Assembly (NCBI GenBank): GCA_011374625.1
Contig: DRPN01000166.1
Coordinates: 1-36,288, forward strand
Source: Bacteroidota bacterium
GTDB lineage: Bacteria; Bacteroidota; Bacteroidia; Bacteroidales; VadinHA17
Reading direction: 5' to 3'
Length of the DNA: 36,288 nt
Position numbers and translations under genes: made by a program. How positions within the stretch are numbered: the stretch's first letter is position 1; every line of letters starts with the position of its first letter. Of this stretch, positions 17,557-27,617 are shown one piece after another. A model generated the notes under the pieces. It made no database searches. It was not told where the DNA came from and saw nothing but the letters and a program-made list of their open reading frames with translations.

Positions 17557-19014
17557 ATGATCAAGATAGCAGACATAGAGAAAATTGAGGGGATAAGAAA
17601 AATCTTGTCAGGAAAAACGGATTCTTTTCATAAAATAGAATTTGATTCACGGCGTGTAGAACCAGGAGATTTCTTTGTGGCAGTCAGAGGTATCCATACC
17701 GATGGGCACCATTATATTGATGAGGTAGTGGGGAAAGGTGTTGCGGGAGTATGTTGTGAGGTGCTACCCGGCAAGCCCGATCCGGGGGTAACCTGGGTCC
17801 AGGTGGAAAACAGTGCCATTGCCCTGGGAGAAATAACCTCAATTTTTTTTGGAGAACCTTCAAAAAAATTCAGACTGGTCGGGGTTACGGGAACCAATGG
17901 AAAAACATCCGTGGCTACATCCCTGTACAACCTGTTCCGATTGATGGGATATAAAGTCGGTTTGTTTTCTACCACTGGCATCATGATTGAAGATAAGGTG
18001 CTTGAGACAATCCATACCACGCCTGATGCTTTGGTACTACAAAAATATATGGGGGAGATGGCAGAGACCGGATGTGCATATGTGTTTATGGAAGTCAGCT
18101 CTCATGCTGTCGATCAGGAACGTATCGCAGGATTGCATTTTGCCGGTGGGATATTTACTAACCTTACCCAGGATCATCTGGATTATCACAAGGATTTCAA
18201 GTCATACCTGTATGCCAAAAAGAAGTTTTTCGACCGTTTGCCTGCAGAAGCTTTTGCATTGATCAATCTAGACGATCGCAATGCCCGGATTATGGTGCAG
18301 AACACAAAAGCCCGGGTTTCAACTTTTGGTATCAAGACGCCGGCGGATTTCCATGCCCGAATTCTGGAAAGTCATTTTGACGGAACCTTGGTAGTTCTGG
18401 ATAACAAAGAAATATGGATACCTTTTGTAGGGGATTTTTCTGTTTCAAATATGACTGCGGTGTATTCGACTGCTGTTTTATTGGGCGAGGATCCGGAAAA
18501 AATACTGGAAAATATGAGCCGTTTGCCTATGGTTCCTGGACGTTTTGAAGTGTTTTATTCACCGGAAGGTATTATTGGGATTGTTGATTATGCCCATACA
18601 CCGGATGCAGTTGCAAAGGTGTTGAAAACCATACGCCGGTTGGGCGAGAGCAATGAAAAGGTGATCACTGTTGTAGGAGCAGGCGGTAACCGCGATAAAA
18701 CCAAAAGACCACGGATGGCAAGGTTTGCCTATGATCTGAGCGACATACTGATTCTTACTTCTGATAATCCGCGGGATGAGGAGCCGGAGAAAATTATACA
18801 CGATATGCTGGAAGGCCTGACAAAAGATGAACAAAGCCATGTGATAAGTATTCCCAATCGGAAAGAAGCAATAAAAACAGCATTTCTGATGGCTAAACCC
18901 AGTGATATTGTGTTGGTGGCCGGAAAAGGACATGAGACCTACCAGGAAATAAGAGGAGTAAGGTATCATTTTGATGATCGGGAAGAGCTGAAGAGAATGA
19001 TGAATATTGAATGA
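17557..19014 (+). CDS. murE: UDP-N-acetylmuramoyl-tripeptide synthetase MurE, probably meso-DAP adding
   Basis: GVTGTNGKTSVA, TNLTQDHLDYH, and the DNPRDE motif associated with meso-DAP recognition. Confidence 0.96.
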   Translation: MIKIADIEKIEGIRKILSGKTDSFHKIEFDSRRVEPGDFFVAVRGIHTDGHHYIDEVVGKGVAGVCCEVLPGKPDPGVTWVQVENSAIALGEITSIFFGEPSKKFRLVGVTGTNGKTSVATSLYNLFRLMGYKVGLFSTTGIMIEDKVLETIHTTPDALVLQKYMGEMAETGCAYVFMEVSSHAVDQERIAGLHFAGGIFTNLTQDHLDYHKDFKSYLYAKKKFFDRLPAEAFALINLDDRNARIMVQNTKARVSTFGIKTPADFHARILESHFDGTLVVLDNKEIWIPFVGDFSVSNMTAVYSTAVLLGEDPEKILENMSRLPMVPGRFEVFYSPEGIIGIVDYAHTPDAVAKVLKTIRRLGESNEKVITVVGAGGNRDKTKRPRMARFAYDLSDILILTSDNPRDEEPEKIIHDMLEGLTKDEQSHVISIPNRKEAIKTAFLMAKPSDIVLVAGKGHETYQEIRGVRYHFDDREELKRMMNIE

Positions 19015-19047
19015 TGCCTCCGATAAGCAGAAATATCGAATAAAGTA

Positions 19048-19160
19048 TAAAATGTAAGTAGAAGGTAAAATGTAAAATAAAAAACCAACTTTCAACTATG
19101 AACCAGTATACAGCGCCTTATCACAATGAACCATTAACCATTAACTACTAAATTGAAACC
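19048..19160. repeat. Degenerate heptanucleotide-periodic spacer in the murE-mraY gap
   Basis: TAAAATG/TAAAATA at 19066 and 19073; AAC triplets at 19087, 19094, 19101, 19129, 19136, 19143 and 19157, all congruent modulo 7; AACCATTAACCATTAAC core. Confidence 0.6.
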
Positions 19161-19168
19161 ATCGGCGG

Positions 19169-20422
19169 ATGCTTTATTATTTGTTTGAATATCTGAATAA
19201 AATGAATGTTCCCGGAGCGGGATTATTTTCTTATATCTCTTTCCGGTCAGCAAGCGCTCTTATCACATCGCTGATCATTTCCATGATCATCGGGAAGTCT
19301 GTGATACGTTGGTTGCAACGGATGCAGATCGGAGAAGTGGTGAGAAATCTTGGTCTGGAAGGGCAGTATAAAAAAGAAGGTACTCCTTCGATGGGTGGGG
19401 TCATTATTTTGTCTTCTATTGTAATACCGGTTTTATTATTTGCTGACTTGACCAATGTATATATTTTACTTATGCTTTTGACGACCATATGGCTTGGAAG
19501 CATAGGGTTTCTGGATGATTATATTAAGATTTTCAAGAAAAATAAAGAGGGTCTGGCGGGAAAATTCAAAATCGCCGGGCAGATTATCCTCGGGCTGGTC
19601 GTCGGGGTGGTTTTATATACCAGTGATCAGGTATATGTCCGGGAAAAGGTCCCGCTCCGGGAAGGGGAGATCAGGCAGGCCACCTTACTCGAGCCGGGAA
19701 ATAAGACGACGAAGAAACCTGCATATACCTACAAAAATATCAAATCTACGATCACTACCATTCCGTTCGTAAAAAACCATGAGTTCAATTACAGCTGGCT
19801 GGTAGGCTTTCTGAAAAAAAACAGAGAATTTTGGGGATGGGTGGTTTTTGTATTGGTAACCATCTTTATTGTCACAGCAGTGTCCAATGGGGCCAATCTG
19901 ACAGATGGTTTGGACGGTCTGGCGACGGGCGTATCATCCGTGATAGGAGTTACCTTGGGAATACTTGCTTATGTGTCAGGGAATATGGTCTTTGCAGATT
20001 ATCTGAATATCATGTTTATCCCGTATACGGGTGAATTGGTGATCTTTGCCAGCTCTTTTATCGGAGCTACGATAGGATTTCTTTGGTATAATGCTTATCC
20101 TGCACAGGTGTTTATGGGAGATACAGGGAGTCTTTCTCTGGGAGGGATCATTGCCGTATTTGCCATAATTATCAGAAAGGAACTACTGATTCCCATCCTT
20201 TGCGGTATTTTTCTTGTGGAAAGCATGAGTGTGATTCTGCAAGTTGCGTATTTTAAGTTTACACGCCGCCGTACCGGAACAGGCAAGAGGATTTTCCTGA
20301 TGGCGCCCTTGCATCATCATTATCAAATGAAGGGATATACCGAACCAAAGATTGTTACCCGCTTCTGGATCATCGCGATTATGCTGGCTGTGATCACTGT
20401 TGTAACCCTGAAGATAAGATAA
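19169..20422 (+). CDS. mraY: Phospho-N-acetylmuramoyl-pentapeptide-transferase
   Basis: [64 protein letters not shown]. Confidence 0.97.
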   Translation: MLYYLFEYLNKMNVPGAGLFSYISFRSASALITSLIISMIIGKSVIRWLQRMQIGEVVRNLGLEGQYKKEGTPSMGGVIILSSIVIPVLLFADLTNVYILLMLLTTIWLGSIGFLDDYIKIFKKNKEGLAGKFKIAGQIILGLVVGVVLYTSDQVYVREKVPLREGEIRQATLLEPGNKTTKKPAYTYKNIKSTITTIPFVKNHEFNYSWLVGFLKKNREFWGWVVFVLVTIFIVTAVSNGANLTDGLDGLATGVSSVIGVTLGILAYVSGNMVFADYLNIMFIPYTGELVIFASSFIGATIGFLWYNAYPAQVFMGDTGSLSLGGIIAVFAIIIRKELLIPILCGIFLVESMSVILQVAYFKFTRRRTGTGKRIFLMAPLHHHYQMKGYTEPKIVTRFWIIAIMLAVITVVTLKIR

Positions 20423-20428
20423 AAAGGA

Positions 20429-21766
20429 ATGAATGAGAGAATTGTCATATTAGGTGCGGGTGAAAGCGGGACAGGAGCTGCTGTCTTGGCGGTGAAACAG
20501 GGTTTTGAGGTTTTTGTTTCCGACGCCGGAAACATTAAGTATAATTATCGGAAAAGGTTGGAAGACTATAATATCCCGTATGAAGAAGGTTCGCATGATT
20601 TGAAAATGATCCTGGAGGCTGATGAGGTGATTAAAAGTCCTGGCGTACCGGATGATACACCCGTGATCAGAGAGGTCAGAAAACATGGTATCCCCGTCAT
20701 ATCGGAGATAGAATTTGCAGGAAGGTTTATCAAAGGCAAAAAAATATGTGTTACGGGTAGCAATGGGAAAACTACAACCACCAATCTTATCTGGCATATG
20801 ATGAAAAAAGCCGGATTAAAGGTTGTCATGGCCGGGAATGTTGGAAAAAGTCTGGCGCTGAAGGTGGCAGAAGAAGAAGCGGATTACTATGTTATCGAAC
20901 TAAGCAGCTTCCAACTGGATGGAATGTATTATTTTAAAGCCGACATAGCAATCCTGCTGAATATTACTCCCGATCATCTGGACAGGTATGGGTATGATAT
21001 GGAAAATTATATCAATTCCAAATTCCGGGTGATACGGAATATGGGGAGTAAAGATGCCTTTATCTATTGCTATGATGATCCGGTGTTGCATGAACGGGTT
21101 CCGGGCCTGGAACTGGCAGCCGAACGTCTTCCCTTTTCATTGAAGGAAAAGAAAGGACAAACGGCTTGGATTGAGAATGATGAACTGATTATTAATTATA
21201 AAAAAAACAAAATAACTATGTCAATTATGGATTTATCATTACAGGGCAGTCACAATGTTTACAATTCTTTGGCCGCCGGCATTACCGGGCGGGTACTGAA
21301 TATCCGGAAAGAAGTCATTCGTGAAAGTCTTTCTGACTTCAAAGGTGTGGAACACAGATTGGAGCCTGTATTGAAGGTACATGGAATACAATTCATAAAC
21401 GATTCGAAAGCTACCAATGTCAATTCTGTGTGGTATGCTTTGGAGAGTATGAACACCGGGGTGGTCTGGATAGCCGGAGGGATCGACAAGGGTAATGATT
21501 ACAGTATATTGACCGGTTTGGTCAAGGAAAAGGTAAAAGCGCTGATATGCCTTGGGGAGGATAATCAAAAACTGGTCGAAGCATTCAAGGATGTGGTGCC
21601 GACCCTTGTTGAAACACACTCGATGGAGGAAGCAGTGCGAAATGCTTATTTTCTGGCAGCCGACGGAGACGTGGTATTGCTATCGCCGGCATGTGCCAGT
21701 TTTGACCTTTTTGATAACTATGAAGATCGCGGTCGCCAGTTCAAACGGGCTGTCCGTAACTTATAA
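20429..21766 (+). CDS. murD: UDP-N-acetylmuramoylalanine--D-glutamate ligase
   Basis: VILGAGESGTGAA, VTGSNGKTTTTNL, LNITPDHLDRY, FINDSKATNVNS, LLSPACASFDLFDNYEDRG. Confidence 0.97.
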   Translation: MNERIVILGAGESGTGAAVLAVKQGFEVFVSDAGNIKYNYRKRLEDYNIPYEEGSHDLKMILEADEVIKSPGVPDDTPVIREVRKHGIPVISEIEFAGRFIKGKKICVTGSNGKTTTTNLIWHMMKKAGLKVVMAGNVGKSLALKVAEEEADYYVIELSSFQLDGMYYFKADIAILLNITPDHLDRYGYDMENYINSKFRVIRNMGSKDAFIYCYDDPVLHERVPGLELAAERLPFSLKEKKGQTAWIENDELIINYKKNKITMSIMDLSLQGSHNVYNSLAAGITGRVLNIRKEVIRESLSDFKGVEHRLEPVLKVHGIQFINDSKATNVNSVWYALESMNTGVVWIAGGIDKGNDYSILTGLVKEKVKALICLGEDNQKLVEAFKDVVPTLVETHSMEEAVRNAYFLAADGDVVLLSPACASFDLFDNYEDRGRQFKRAVRNL

Positions 21767-21794
21767 ATAATATGTTGAACAGGGGTTTTTTTTC

Positions 21795-22967
21795 ATGGGA
21801 GAAGCAATAAAAAAATACTTTCAGGGCGATAAGGTGATATGGGGTATGATCTTCCTTCTGTCAGTTTTTTCACTACTGGCAGTATATAGCTCTACTGGGA
21901 CCCTGGCCTATAAAAGAATGGGAGGCAATACTTTGTACTATCTCTTCCGCCATGGGGTAATCCTTGGAATGGGTTTGACGATTATTTTTGTAGTTCACAT
22001 GATTCCTTATCGTTTTTATTTCCAATTATCCCGTTTGTTCTTGTGGCTCTCCGGGATCCTCCTGATTTTTACGTTCATTTCAGGTACACGTATGAATGAA
22101 GCCTCCCGTTGGCTTACCCTTCCCGGTTTGGGATTTACCTTTCAGCCGTCCGATTTTGCCAAGATGTCGCTGATCATGTATCTGGCCCGTGTTCTCTCCA
22201 TGAAACAACAACATATTATGGGATTGAAGGAAGTTATGGAGTCGATGGCCTTGCCGGTATTTGTGATATCTGCACTTATTTTGCCCGCTAATTTGTCCAC
22301 GGCGCTAATTCTTTTTATTGTCAGTTTGGTTCTGATGTTCATTGGCCGTGTACGGATGCTTGCCCTATTGAGTATTCTGGGTATTGCAATATTGGCAGGG
22401 GGGATGTCTCTGGGGGTAGCAATGTTGGCCAGACACCAAGGCCGTATCAATACCTGGAAAAACAGGATAGTACATTATATACAGGGTGATGAGACAGAGG
22501 TTTACCAGGTGGAACAGGCAAAGATTGCCGTGGCTACCGGAGGAATTTTCGGGAAGAAACCCGGGAAAAGCACACAACGGAATTTCCTTCCCCATCCCTA
22601 TTCCGATTTTATTTTTGCCATCATAGTAGAAGAGTATGGGTTAATTTTCGGAGCTATACCTATCCTTTTGGCTTATCTTACCCTGCTTTTCCGGGCAGGC
22701 CTGATCGTGAAGAAAAGCTTCAGGACCTTTCCTGCTTTTCTGGCTATTGGACTGACACTCCTGATCGTTACGCAGGCGTTTGTAAACATGGGCGTGTCCG
22801 TGACCCTTTTCCCTGTGACCGGCCAACCACTACCGTTGGTAAGTATGGGCGGTTCTTCTATGCTCTTTACCAGTATCGAACTGGGTATTATCCTGAGTAT
22901 TAGCAGAGACCTTGATAAACAACAAACAGAAGTGATCGATGAACAGACCGTTGAAAGTGATTATTAG
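21795..22967 (+). CDS. ftsW: SEDS-family protein FtsW
   Basis: Polytopic; NEASRWLTLPGLGFTFQPSDFAKM, LPHPYSDFIFAIIVEEYGLIF, GQPLPLVSMGGSSM. Confidence 0.95.
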   Translation: MGEAIKKYFQGDKVIWGMIFLLSVFSLLAVYSSTGTLAYKRMGGNTLYYLFRHGVILGMGLTIIFVVHMIPYRFYFQLSRLFLWLSGILLIFTFISGTRMNEASRWLTLPGLGFTFQPSDFAKMSLIMYLARVLSMKQQHIMGLKEVMESMALPVFVISALILPANLSTALILFIVSLVLMFIGRVRMLALLSILGIAILAGGMSLGVAMLARHQGRINTWKNRIVHYIQGDETEVYQVEQAKIAVATGGIFGKKPGKSTQRNFLPHPYSDFIFAIIVEEYGLIFGAIPILLAYLTLLFRAGLIVKKSFRTFPAFLAIGLTLLIVTQAFVNMGVSVTLFPVTGQPLPLVSMGGSSMLFTSIELGIILSISRDLDKQQTEVIDEQTVESDY

Positions 22968-24054
22968 CGGTGGGGGTACCGGTGGGCATGTCTTTCCGGC
23001 CATATCCATTGCCGGGGAGCTGAAAAGAACAGTTCCCGGGACGGATATTTTGTTTGTTGGTGCTGAGGGAAAAATAGAGATGGAAAAGGTGCCTGCAGCA
23101 GGTTTTCCTGTTGAGGGCTTGCCAGTGAGAGGATTCGACCGGAAAAAATTGTGGAAAAACTTTGCGATATTGATACATCTGTGGAAGAGTATGACCAAAT
23201 CACGAAAAATTGTCCGGCAGTTTAACCCTGACGTGGTAGTGGGCGTCGGAGGATATGCCAGTGGCCCTGTAGTAAAAACAGCCGAGAAAATGGGTATACC
23301 GGTATTGATACAGGAACAGAATTCCTATGCAGGAGTTACCAACAGGTTGCTGGCAGCAAAAGCTTCGGTTATCTGTGTAGCCTATGAGGGGATGGAGAAA
23401 TATTTTCCAAAAGAGAAGATTGTATTGACGGGAAACCCCGTAAGGGAGGAAATTGTGAACAGTATGGTTACACGGCGGGAGGCTTTGGCATTTTTCAATA
23501 TCCCGGATGATCTTAAGGTGATTCTGGTGCTGGGAGGCAGCCTGGGTGCCAGCACAATCAACAGGGCCATACTGCAGCATCTGAATGAATTGCAGGGTAA
23601 GTCTGTTTTTCTGATATGGCAGACTGGAAGGTATTACTATGAAGGAATAATGAATAATATAAAAAGAAACGAAAAGTTCAACGTATTGATACAGGATTTT
23701 ATCCAACGTATGGACATGGCCTATGCTGCTGCGACAGTGATCATCTCGAGGGCCGGTGCAGGAACGATCTCCGAGCTGGCTGTGGTGGGAAAACCGGTTA
23801 TTCTGGTGCCATCACCCAATGTGGTGGAAGACCACCAAACAAAAAATGCCATTGCCCTTGTGAAACAAGAAGCTGCGGAGATGATCCCGGATAGCGAGGC
23901 GGAAGAAAACCTGATGAGATATGCCCTTGCTTTGCTTGAAGATCCTGTCAGAATGAAAATACTGTCGGAAAACATGAAAAAAATGGCACGGCCTTATGCC
24001 AGCAGGGATATTGTTAAGAAAATATTGGATTTAACGGTAATGAAAAATGAGTGA
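22939..24054 (+). CDS. murG: UDP-N-acetylglucosamine--N-acetylmuramyl-(pentapeptide) pyrophosphoryl-undecaprenol N-acetylglucosamine transferase
   Basis: ISGGGTGGHVFPAISIA, GVGGYASGPV, QEQNSYAGVTNRLLA, SRAGAGTISELAVVGKPVILVPSP; 29-nt overlap with ftsW. Confidence 0.97.
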   Translation: MNRPLKVIISGGGTGGHVFPAISIAGELKRTVPGTDILFVGAEGKIEMEKVPAAGFPVEGLPVRGFDRKKLWKNFAILIHLWKSMTKSRKIVRQFNPDVVVGVGGYASGPVVKTAEKMGIPVLIQEQNSYAGVTNRLLAAKASVICVAYEGMEKYFPKEKIVLTGNPVREEIVNSMVTRREALAFFNIPDDLKVILVLGGSLGASTINRAILQHLNELQGKSVFLIWQTGRYYYEGIMNNIKRNEKFNVLIQDFIQRMDMAYAAATVIISRAGAGTISELAVVGKPVILVPSPNVVEDHQTKNAIALVKQEAAEMIPDSEAEENLMRYALALLEDPVRMKILSENMKKMARPYASRDIVKKILDLTVMKNE

Positions 24055-25435
24055 CATTACACAATATAACAGGATCTTTTTTGTCGGGATAGGAGGGATT
24101 GGTATGAGTGCCCTGGCCCGTTATTTTCGGGCAGGCGGTTATCAGGTGGCCGGGTATGACCGGACATCCTCAGCCATAACAGATGCATTGGAGAAAGAGG
24201 ACATACAGATTATCTTTGATGATAATGTAGATGCCATACCTTCCTCATACAAAGAACCGGCTGGCAAAGAGGATACATTGGTTATATATACGCCTGCCAT
24301 ACCTGCAAATCATCCCGGAATGAAATATTTTCGGGAACAGGGATATACCCTTTTCAAACGAGCACAGGTATTAGGTATGATTGCCGACCGGATGAGACCG
24401 GTAGCCGTAGCTGGTACCCACGGCAAGACTACCACCTCCACAATGATTGCTCATGTTATGAAACAATCGATATTGGATTGTTCGGCGTTTCTTGGCGGTA
24501 TCAGCAAAAACTATGATAGTAATCTGTTGCTGGGAGAAAGTGACTGGGTAGTGCTGGAAGCGGATGAATTTGACCGTTCTTTTCTTTTCCTGCATCCGGA
24601 AGTGGCTGTGATCACCTCCATGGATGCGGATCATCTTGATATTTATCATACCCATGAACAGTTGATAAAAACCTTTCATCAGTTTATCAGCCAGGTCAGG
24701 TCAGGAGGTAGAATACTGATGCATTATGGATTGTCTGTTGATCGAAGTGTGAATCCGGAAGTTACCTGGTTTACTTACGGTTTGGATGAAAAAGCTGATT
24801 ATTATGCTACGGAACTTTCCTATCGTGACGGATACCATATTTTTAATGTCCATACTCCTGAAGGAGAGATTCATGAGATTCACCTGGGATTGCCAGGTAA
24901 AGTGAATGTGGAAAATGCCCTGGCTGCCATAGCCGTTGCCCATCTGCTGGGAATATCCGAAGAAAGTATTAAAAAATCCCTGTTTCTCTTCAAGGGGGTG
25001 CGACGGCGATTTGACATCCGGGTAAATACCCCCGGACAGGTTTATATTGATGACTATGCTCATCATCCCGTGGAATTGAAAGCTGCCATAGAATCTGCAA
25101 GGGAAATGTTTCCAGGTATGAAAATTACCGGTATCTTTCAGCCACATCTTTATACCCGTACGCGTGATTTTGCAAGAGCGTTTGCAGAGAGCCTGGATCT
25201 GTTAGATACGGCAGTATTACTGAATATCTATCCGGCACGTGAAAAACCTGTCCCGGGAATCACTTCACGTGTCATACTGGATCAAATGAAAATAAAGGAC
25301 AAGATACTGATAAATAAAGAAGAAGCGGTGGCGTGGGTAGAAAAATACAGGCCGGAGCTCTTGCTAACGCTGGGTGCCGGGGATATTGACCGGTTGGTTG
25401 AACCTGTTGAAAAGATATTTAATAAAGAACAGTAA
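24047..25435 (+). CDS. murC: UDP-N-acetylmuramate--L-alanine ligase
   Basis: FVGIGGIGMSALARYF, VAGTHGKTTTSTMIAH, YIDDYAHHPVELKAAI, FQPHLYTRTRDF; 8-nt overlap with murG. Confidence 0.97.
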   Translation: MSDITQYNRIFFVGIGGIGMSALARYFRAGGYQVAGYDRTSSAITDALEKEDIQIIFDDNVDAIPSSYKEPAGKEDTLVIYTPAIPANHPGMKYFREQGYTLFKRAQVLGMIADRMRPVAVAGTHGKTTTSTMIAHVMKQSILDCSAFLGGISKNYDSNLLLGESDWVVLEADEFDRSFLFLHPEVAVITSMDADHLDIYHTHEQLIKTFHQFISQVRSGGRILMHYGLSVDRSVNPEVTWFTYGLDEKADYYATELSYRDGYHIFNVHTPEGEIHEIHLGLPGKVNVENALAAIAVAHLLGISEESIKKSLFLFKGVRRRFDIRVNTPGQVYIDDYAHHPVELKAAIESAREMFPGMKITGIFQPHLYTRTRDFARAFAESLDLLDTAVLLNIYPAREKPVPGITSRVILDQMKIKDKILINKEEAVAWVEKYRPELLLTLGAGDIDRLVEPVEKIFNKEQ

Positions 25436-25439
25436 TAAC

Positions 25440-26240
25440 ATGGGAATTAAAAGATTCTTCACCGGAATATTGCACATGCTGGAATACCTCTTCTTACTGA
25501 TGGTTCTTGTATTGCTTACCGCTACGGTTTCAGAAAAGAAGAAACAGGTACTCTGCCGGGCCATTGTTCCGAATATTCTGGATTCATCCCGTGTACGGTT
25601 CGTTACAGAACAGGATGTAAAAGAAATCCTGCGAAAAAAAGGGGGAAGAATGCTGGGAATGCCATTGTGTCAGATCAACACGGCAAAAATCGAGGAAGTT
25701 CTTTTAAAACATCCCTATATTAAGCAAGCCGAAGCTTACAAGGATGCAAACGGTGTCTTGAATATTGATATAATACAAAGAAATCCGATTGTTCGTATTT
25801 ACCTGCCGGGACGACCCGGGTTCTTTGTGGATGAGCAAGGGTATATACTGCCCTGGTCTGCACGCTATCCGGTACATGTTCTGGTAGCCACCGGCAACAT
25901 TCCGGCACTTTCACGTATATCTTCATTTAGAACAATATACGATCTTCCTGAGCGGACACATATTCAGGATATTTATCGTCTGTCCCGTTTTATCGACTCG
26001 GTGCCATTCTGGAAATCCCAGATAGAAGAGATCTACGTCGATGACAACGGGGAGTATACCCTGACGCCAAGGGTGGGATCCCATGCAATTATCCTGGGAG
26101 ATATGGACAATTATAAAGAAAAATTCAGCAAGCTTTATATTTTTTATACCCATGCCCTGAACAACATAGGATGGAATCGCTATACCATTATTAATCTCTC
26201 CTTCAAAAATCAGATAGTATGTACGAAAAGAAATCAATGA
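25440..26240 (+). CDS. ftsQ: Cell division protein FtsQ
   Basis: N-terminal TM, POTRA-like VRFVTEQDVKEILRKKGGRMLG...IEEVLLKHPYIKQAEAYKDANGVLNIDIIQRNPIVRIY; located between murC and ftsA. The ORF opens at 25374 but the start is likely 25440. Confidence 0.88.
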   Translation: MGIKRFFTGILHMLEYLFLLMVLVLLTATVSEKKKQVLCRAIVPNILDSSRVRFVTEQDVKEILRKKGGRMLGMPLCQINTAKIEEVLLKHPYIKQAEAYKDANGVLNIDIIQRNPIVRIYLPGRPGFFVDEQGYILPWSARYPVHVLVATGNIPALSRISSFRTIYDLPERTHIQDIYRLSRFIDSVPFWKSQIEEIYVDDNGEYTLTPRVGSHAIILGDMDNYKEKFSKLYIFYTHALNNIGWNRYTIINLSFKNQIVCTKRNQ

Positions 26241-26272
26241 AACCAAAATATAATATAATAAACCGTTAGACT

Positions 26273-27589
26273 ATGGAAAAACGACAACCAGTTGTGGCTG
26301 CCATTGATATTGGCACGACCAAAATTGTGTGTCTGGTAGGACGCAAAAACGAATCCGGCCAGATAGAGATTCTTGCTTTGAGCAAAGCCCCTTCTACGGG
26401 CGTAAAACGCGGCGTAGTCCTGAATATAGAAGAAACCGTTAATGCACTTCGGAAAACCGTGGAGGAAGTTCAGTTAAAATCTTCCGTCATTTTTGAGGAG
26501 GTGTATGTCGGGATTGCCGGGCAGCATATCCGCAGTATCCGGAACCGGGGTTATATTAACCGGGACAGTGACGATGAAGAGATTAAAAAAAGAGATATCA
26601 TGCGGCTCATTGATGATATGAGCAAGATCCCTATTGATGTGGGGGAGGAGATCATCCATGTACTTCCCCAGAACTTTATCGTGGATAATGAAACGGGTGT
26701 GAAAAATCCGGTGGGTATGTCGGGGAGAAGACTGGAAGCCAACTTCCATATTGTGATTGGCAAAGTGGCGTCGGCAAAAAACATTGAAAAGTGTGTTAAC
26801 AGGATTAATTTGAAGATCAAGGATCTTATACTGGAACCACTGGCTTCTTCCGCAGCAGTGCTTACGGATGATGAGAAAGAGGCGGGTGTTGCCCTGGTGG
26901 ATATTGGTGGCGGCACGACTGATATTGCCGTGTACTATGACAATGTGATCCGGCATACTGCTGTAATCCCCTTTGGAGGCAATGTTATCACCAAAGATAT
27001 CAAGGAAGGATGTGCTATCCTGAATCGTCATGCCGAACAGTTGAAAACCCGTTACGGTTCGGCGCTAGGGGATTTTGCGCCGGAAGATAAGGTGGTAACC
27101 ATCCCCGGTATAAGTGGCAGGGAACCCAAGGAGATATCTTTTAAGAGCCTGGCTTATATTATCCAGTCACGCATGGAAGAGATCATTGATGCTGTTTTGT
27201 ATGAGATTGAGAATTCGGGCTTTGCCGATAAGCTGGCTGCTGGCATAGTTATTACCGGAGGCGGGGCAAAACTGAGACATCTGCCTCAGCTGGTCAAATA
27301 TAAAACCGGATATGATGTACGTATCGGTTATCCCAGCGAACACCTGGGAGGAGAACTGGAAGATGAAATAAACCAGCCTATGTATGCTACGGCGGTGGGA
27401 TTGATGCTGAAAGGAATGGAATACGATAATAATGCCACTATAAAACAGGAAAAAGTAAAAAGTGAGGTGAATGATCACCCTGATAGAGAGACTGTCGGAG
27501 AGGAAAATAGCAAAGGGAGAAGCAGGATCTTTGACAGGGTGAAAACAGCTTTGGAGGAGATGTTTGCAGAAAAAGGCTCTGAAATGTAA
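26273..27589 (+). CDS. ftsA: Cell division protein FtsA
   Basis: VVAAIDIGTTKIVCLVG, VALVDIGGGTTDIAVY, GIVITGGGAKLRHLPQL; C-terminal amphipathic segment FDRVKTALEEMF. Confidence 0.96.
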   Translation: MEKRQPVVAAIDIGTTKIVCLVGRKNESGQIEILALSKAPSTGVKRGVVLNIEETVNALRKTVEEVQLKSSVIFEEVYVGIAGQHIRSIRNRGYINRDSDDEEIKKRDIMRLIDDMSKIPIDVGEEIIHVLPQNFIVDNETGVKNPVGMSGRRLEANFHIVIGKVASAKNIEKCVNRINLKIKDLILEPLASSAAVLTDDEKEAGVALVDIGGGTTDIAVYYDNVIRHTAVIPFGGNVITKDIKEGCAILNRHAEQLKTRYGSALGDFAPEDKVVTIPGISGREPKEISFKSLAYIIQSRMEEIIDAVLYEIENSGFADKLAAGIVITGGGAKLRHLPQLVKYKTGYDVRIGYPSEHLGGELEDEINQPMYATAVGLMLKGMEYDNNATIKQEKVKSEVNDHPDRETVGEENSKGRSRIFDRVKTALEEMFAEKGSEM

Positions 27590-27617
27590 GGAAAATAATC
27601 TTTAAAAACATAATGAG

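Noticed and set aside
18559-19095. 178-aa minus-strand ORF spanning the murE 3' end and the murE-mraY gap
   Set aside because: Mostly antisense to conserved murE; the part outside murE is repeat-like AT-rich sequence; no domain seen.
20450-20829. Minus-strand ORFs inside murD
   Set aside because: Overlapping shadow ORFs in two frames, both antisense to conserved Mur ligase motifs.
26474-27031. 185-aa minus-strand ORF inside ftsA
   Set aside because: Antisense to conserved ftsA sequence; no recognisable protein features.
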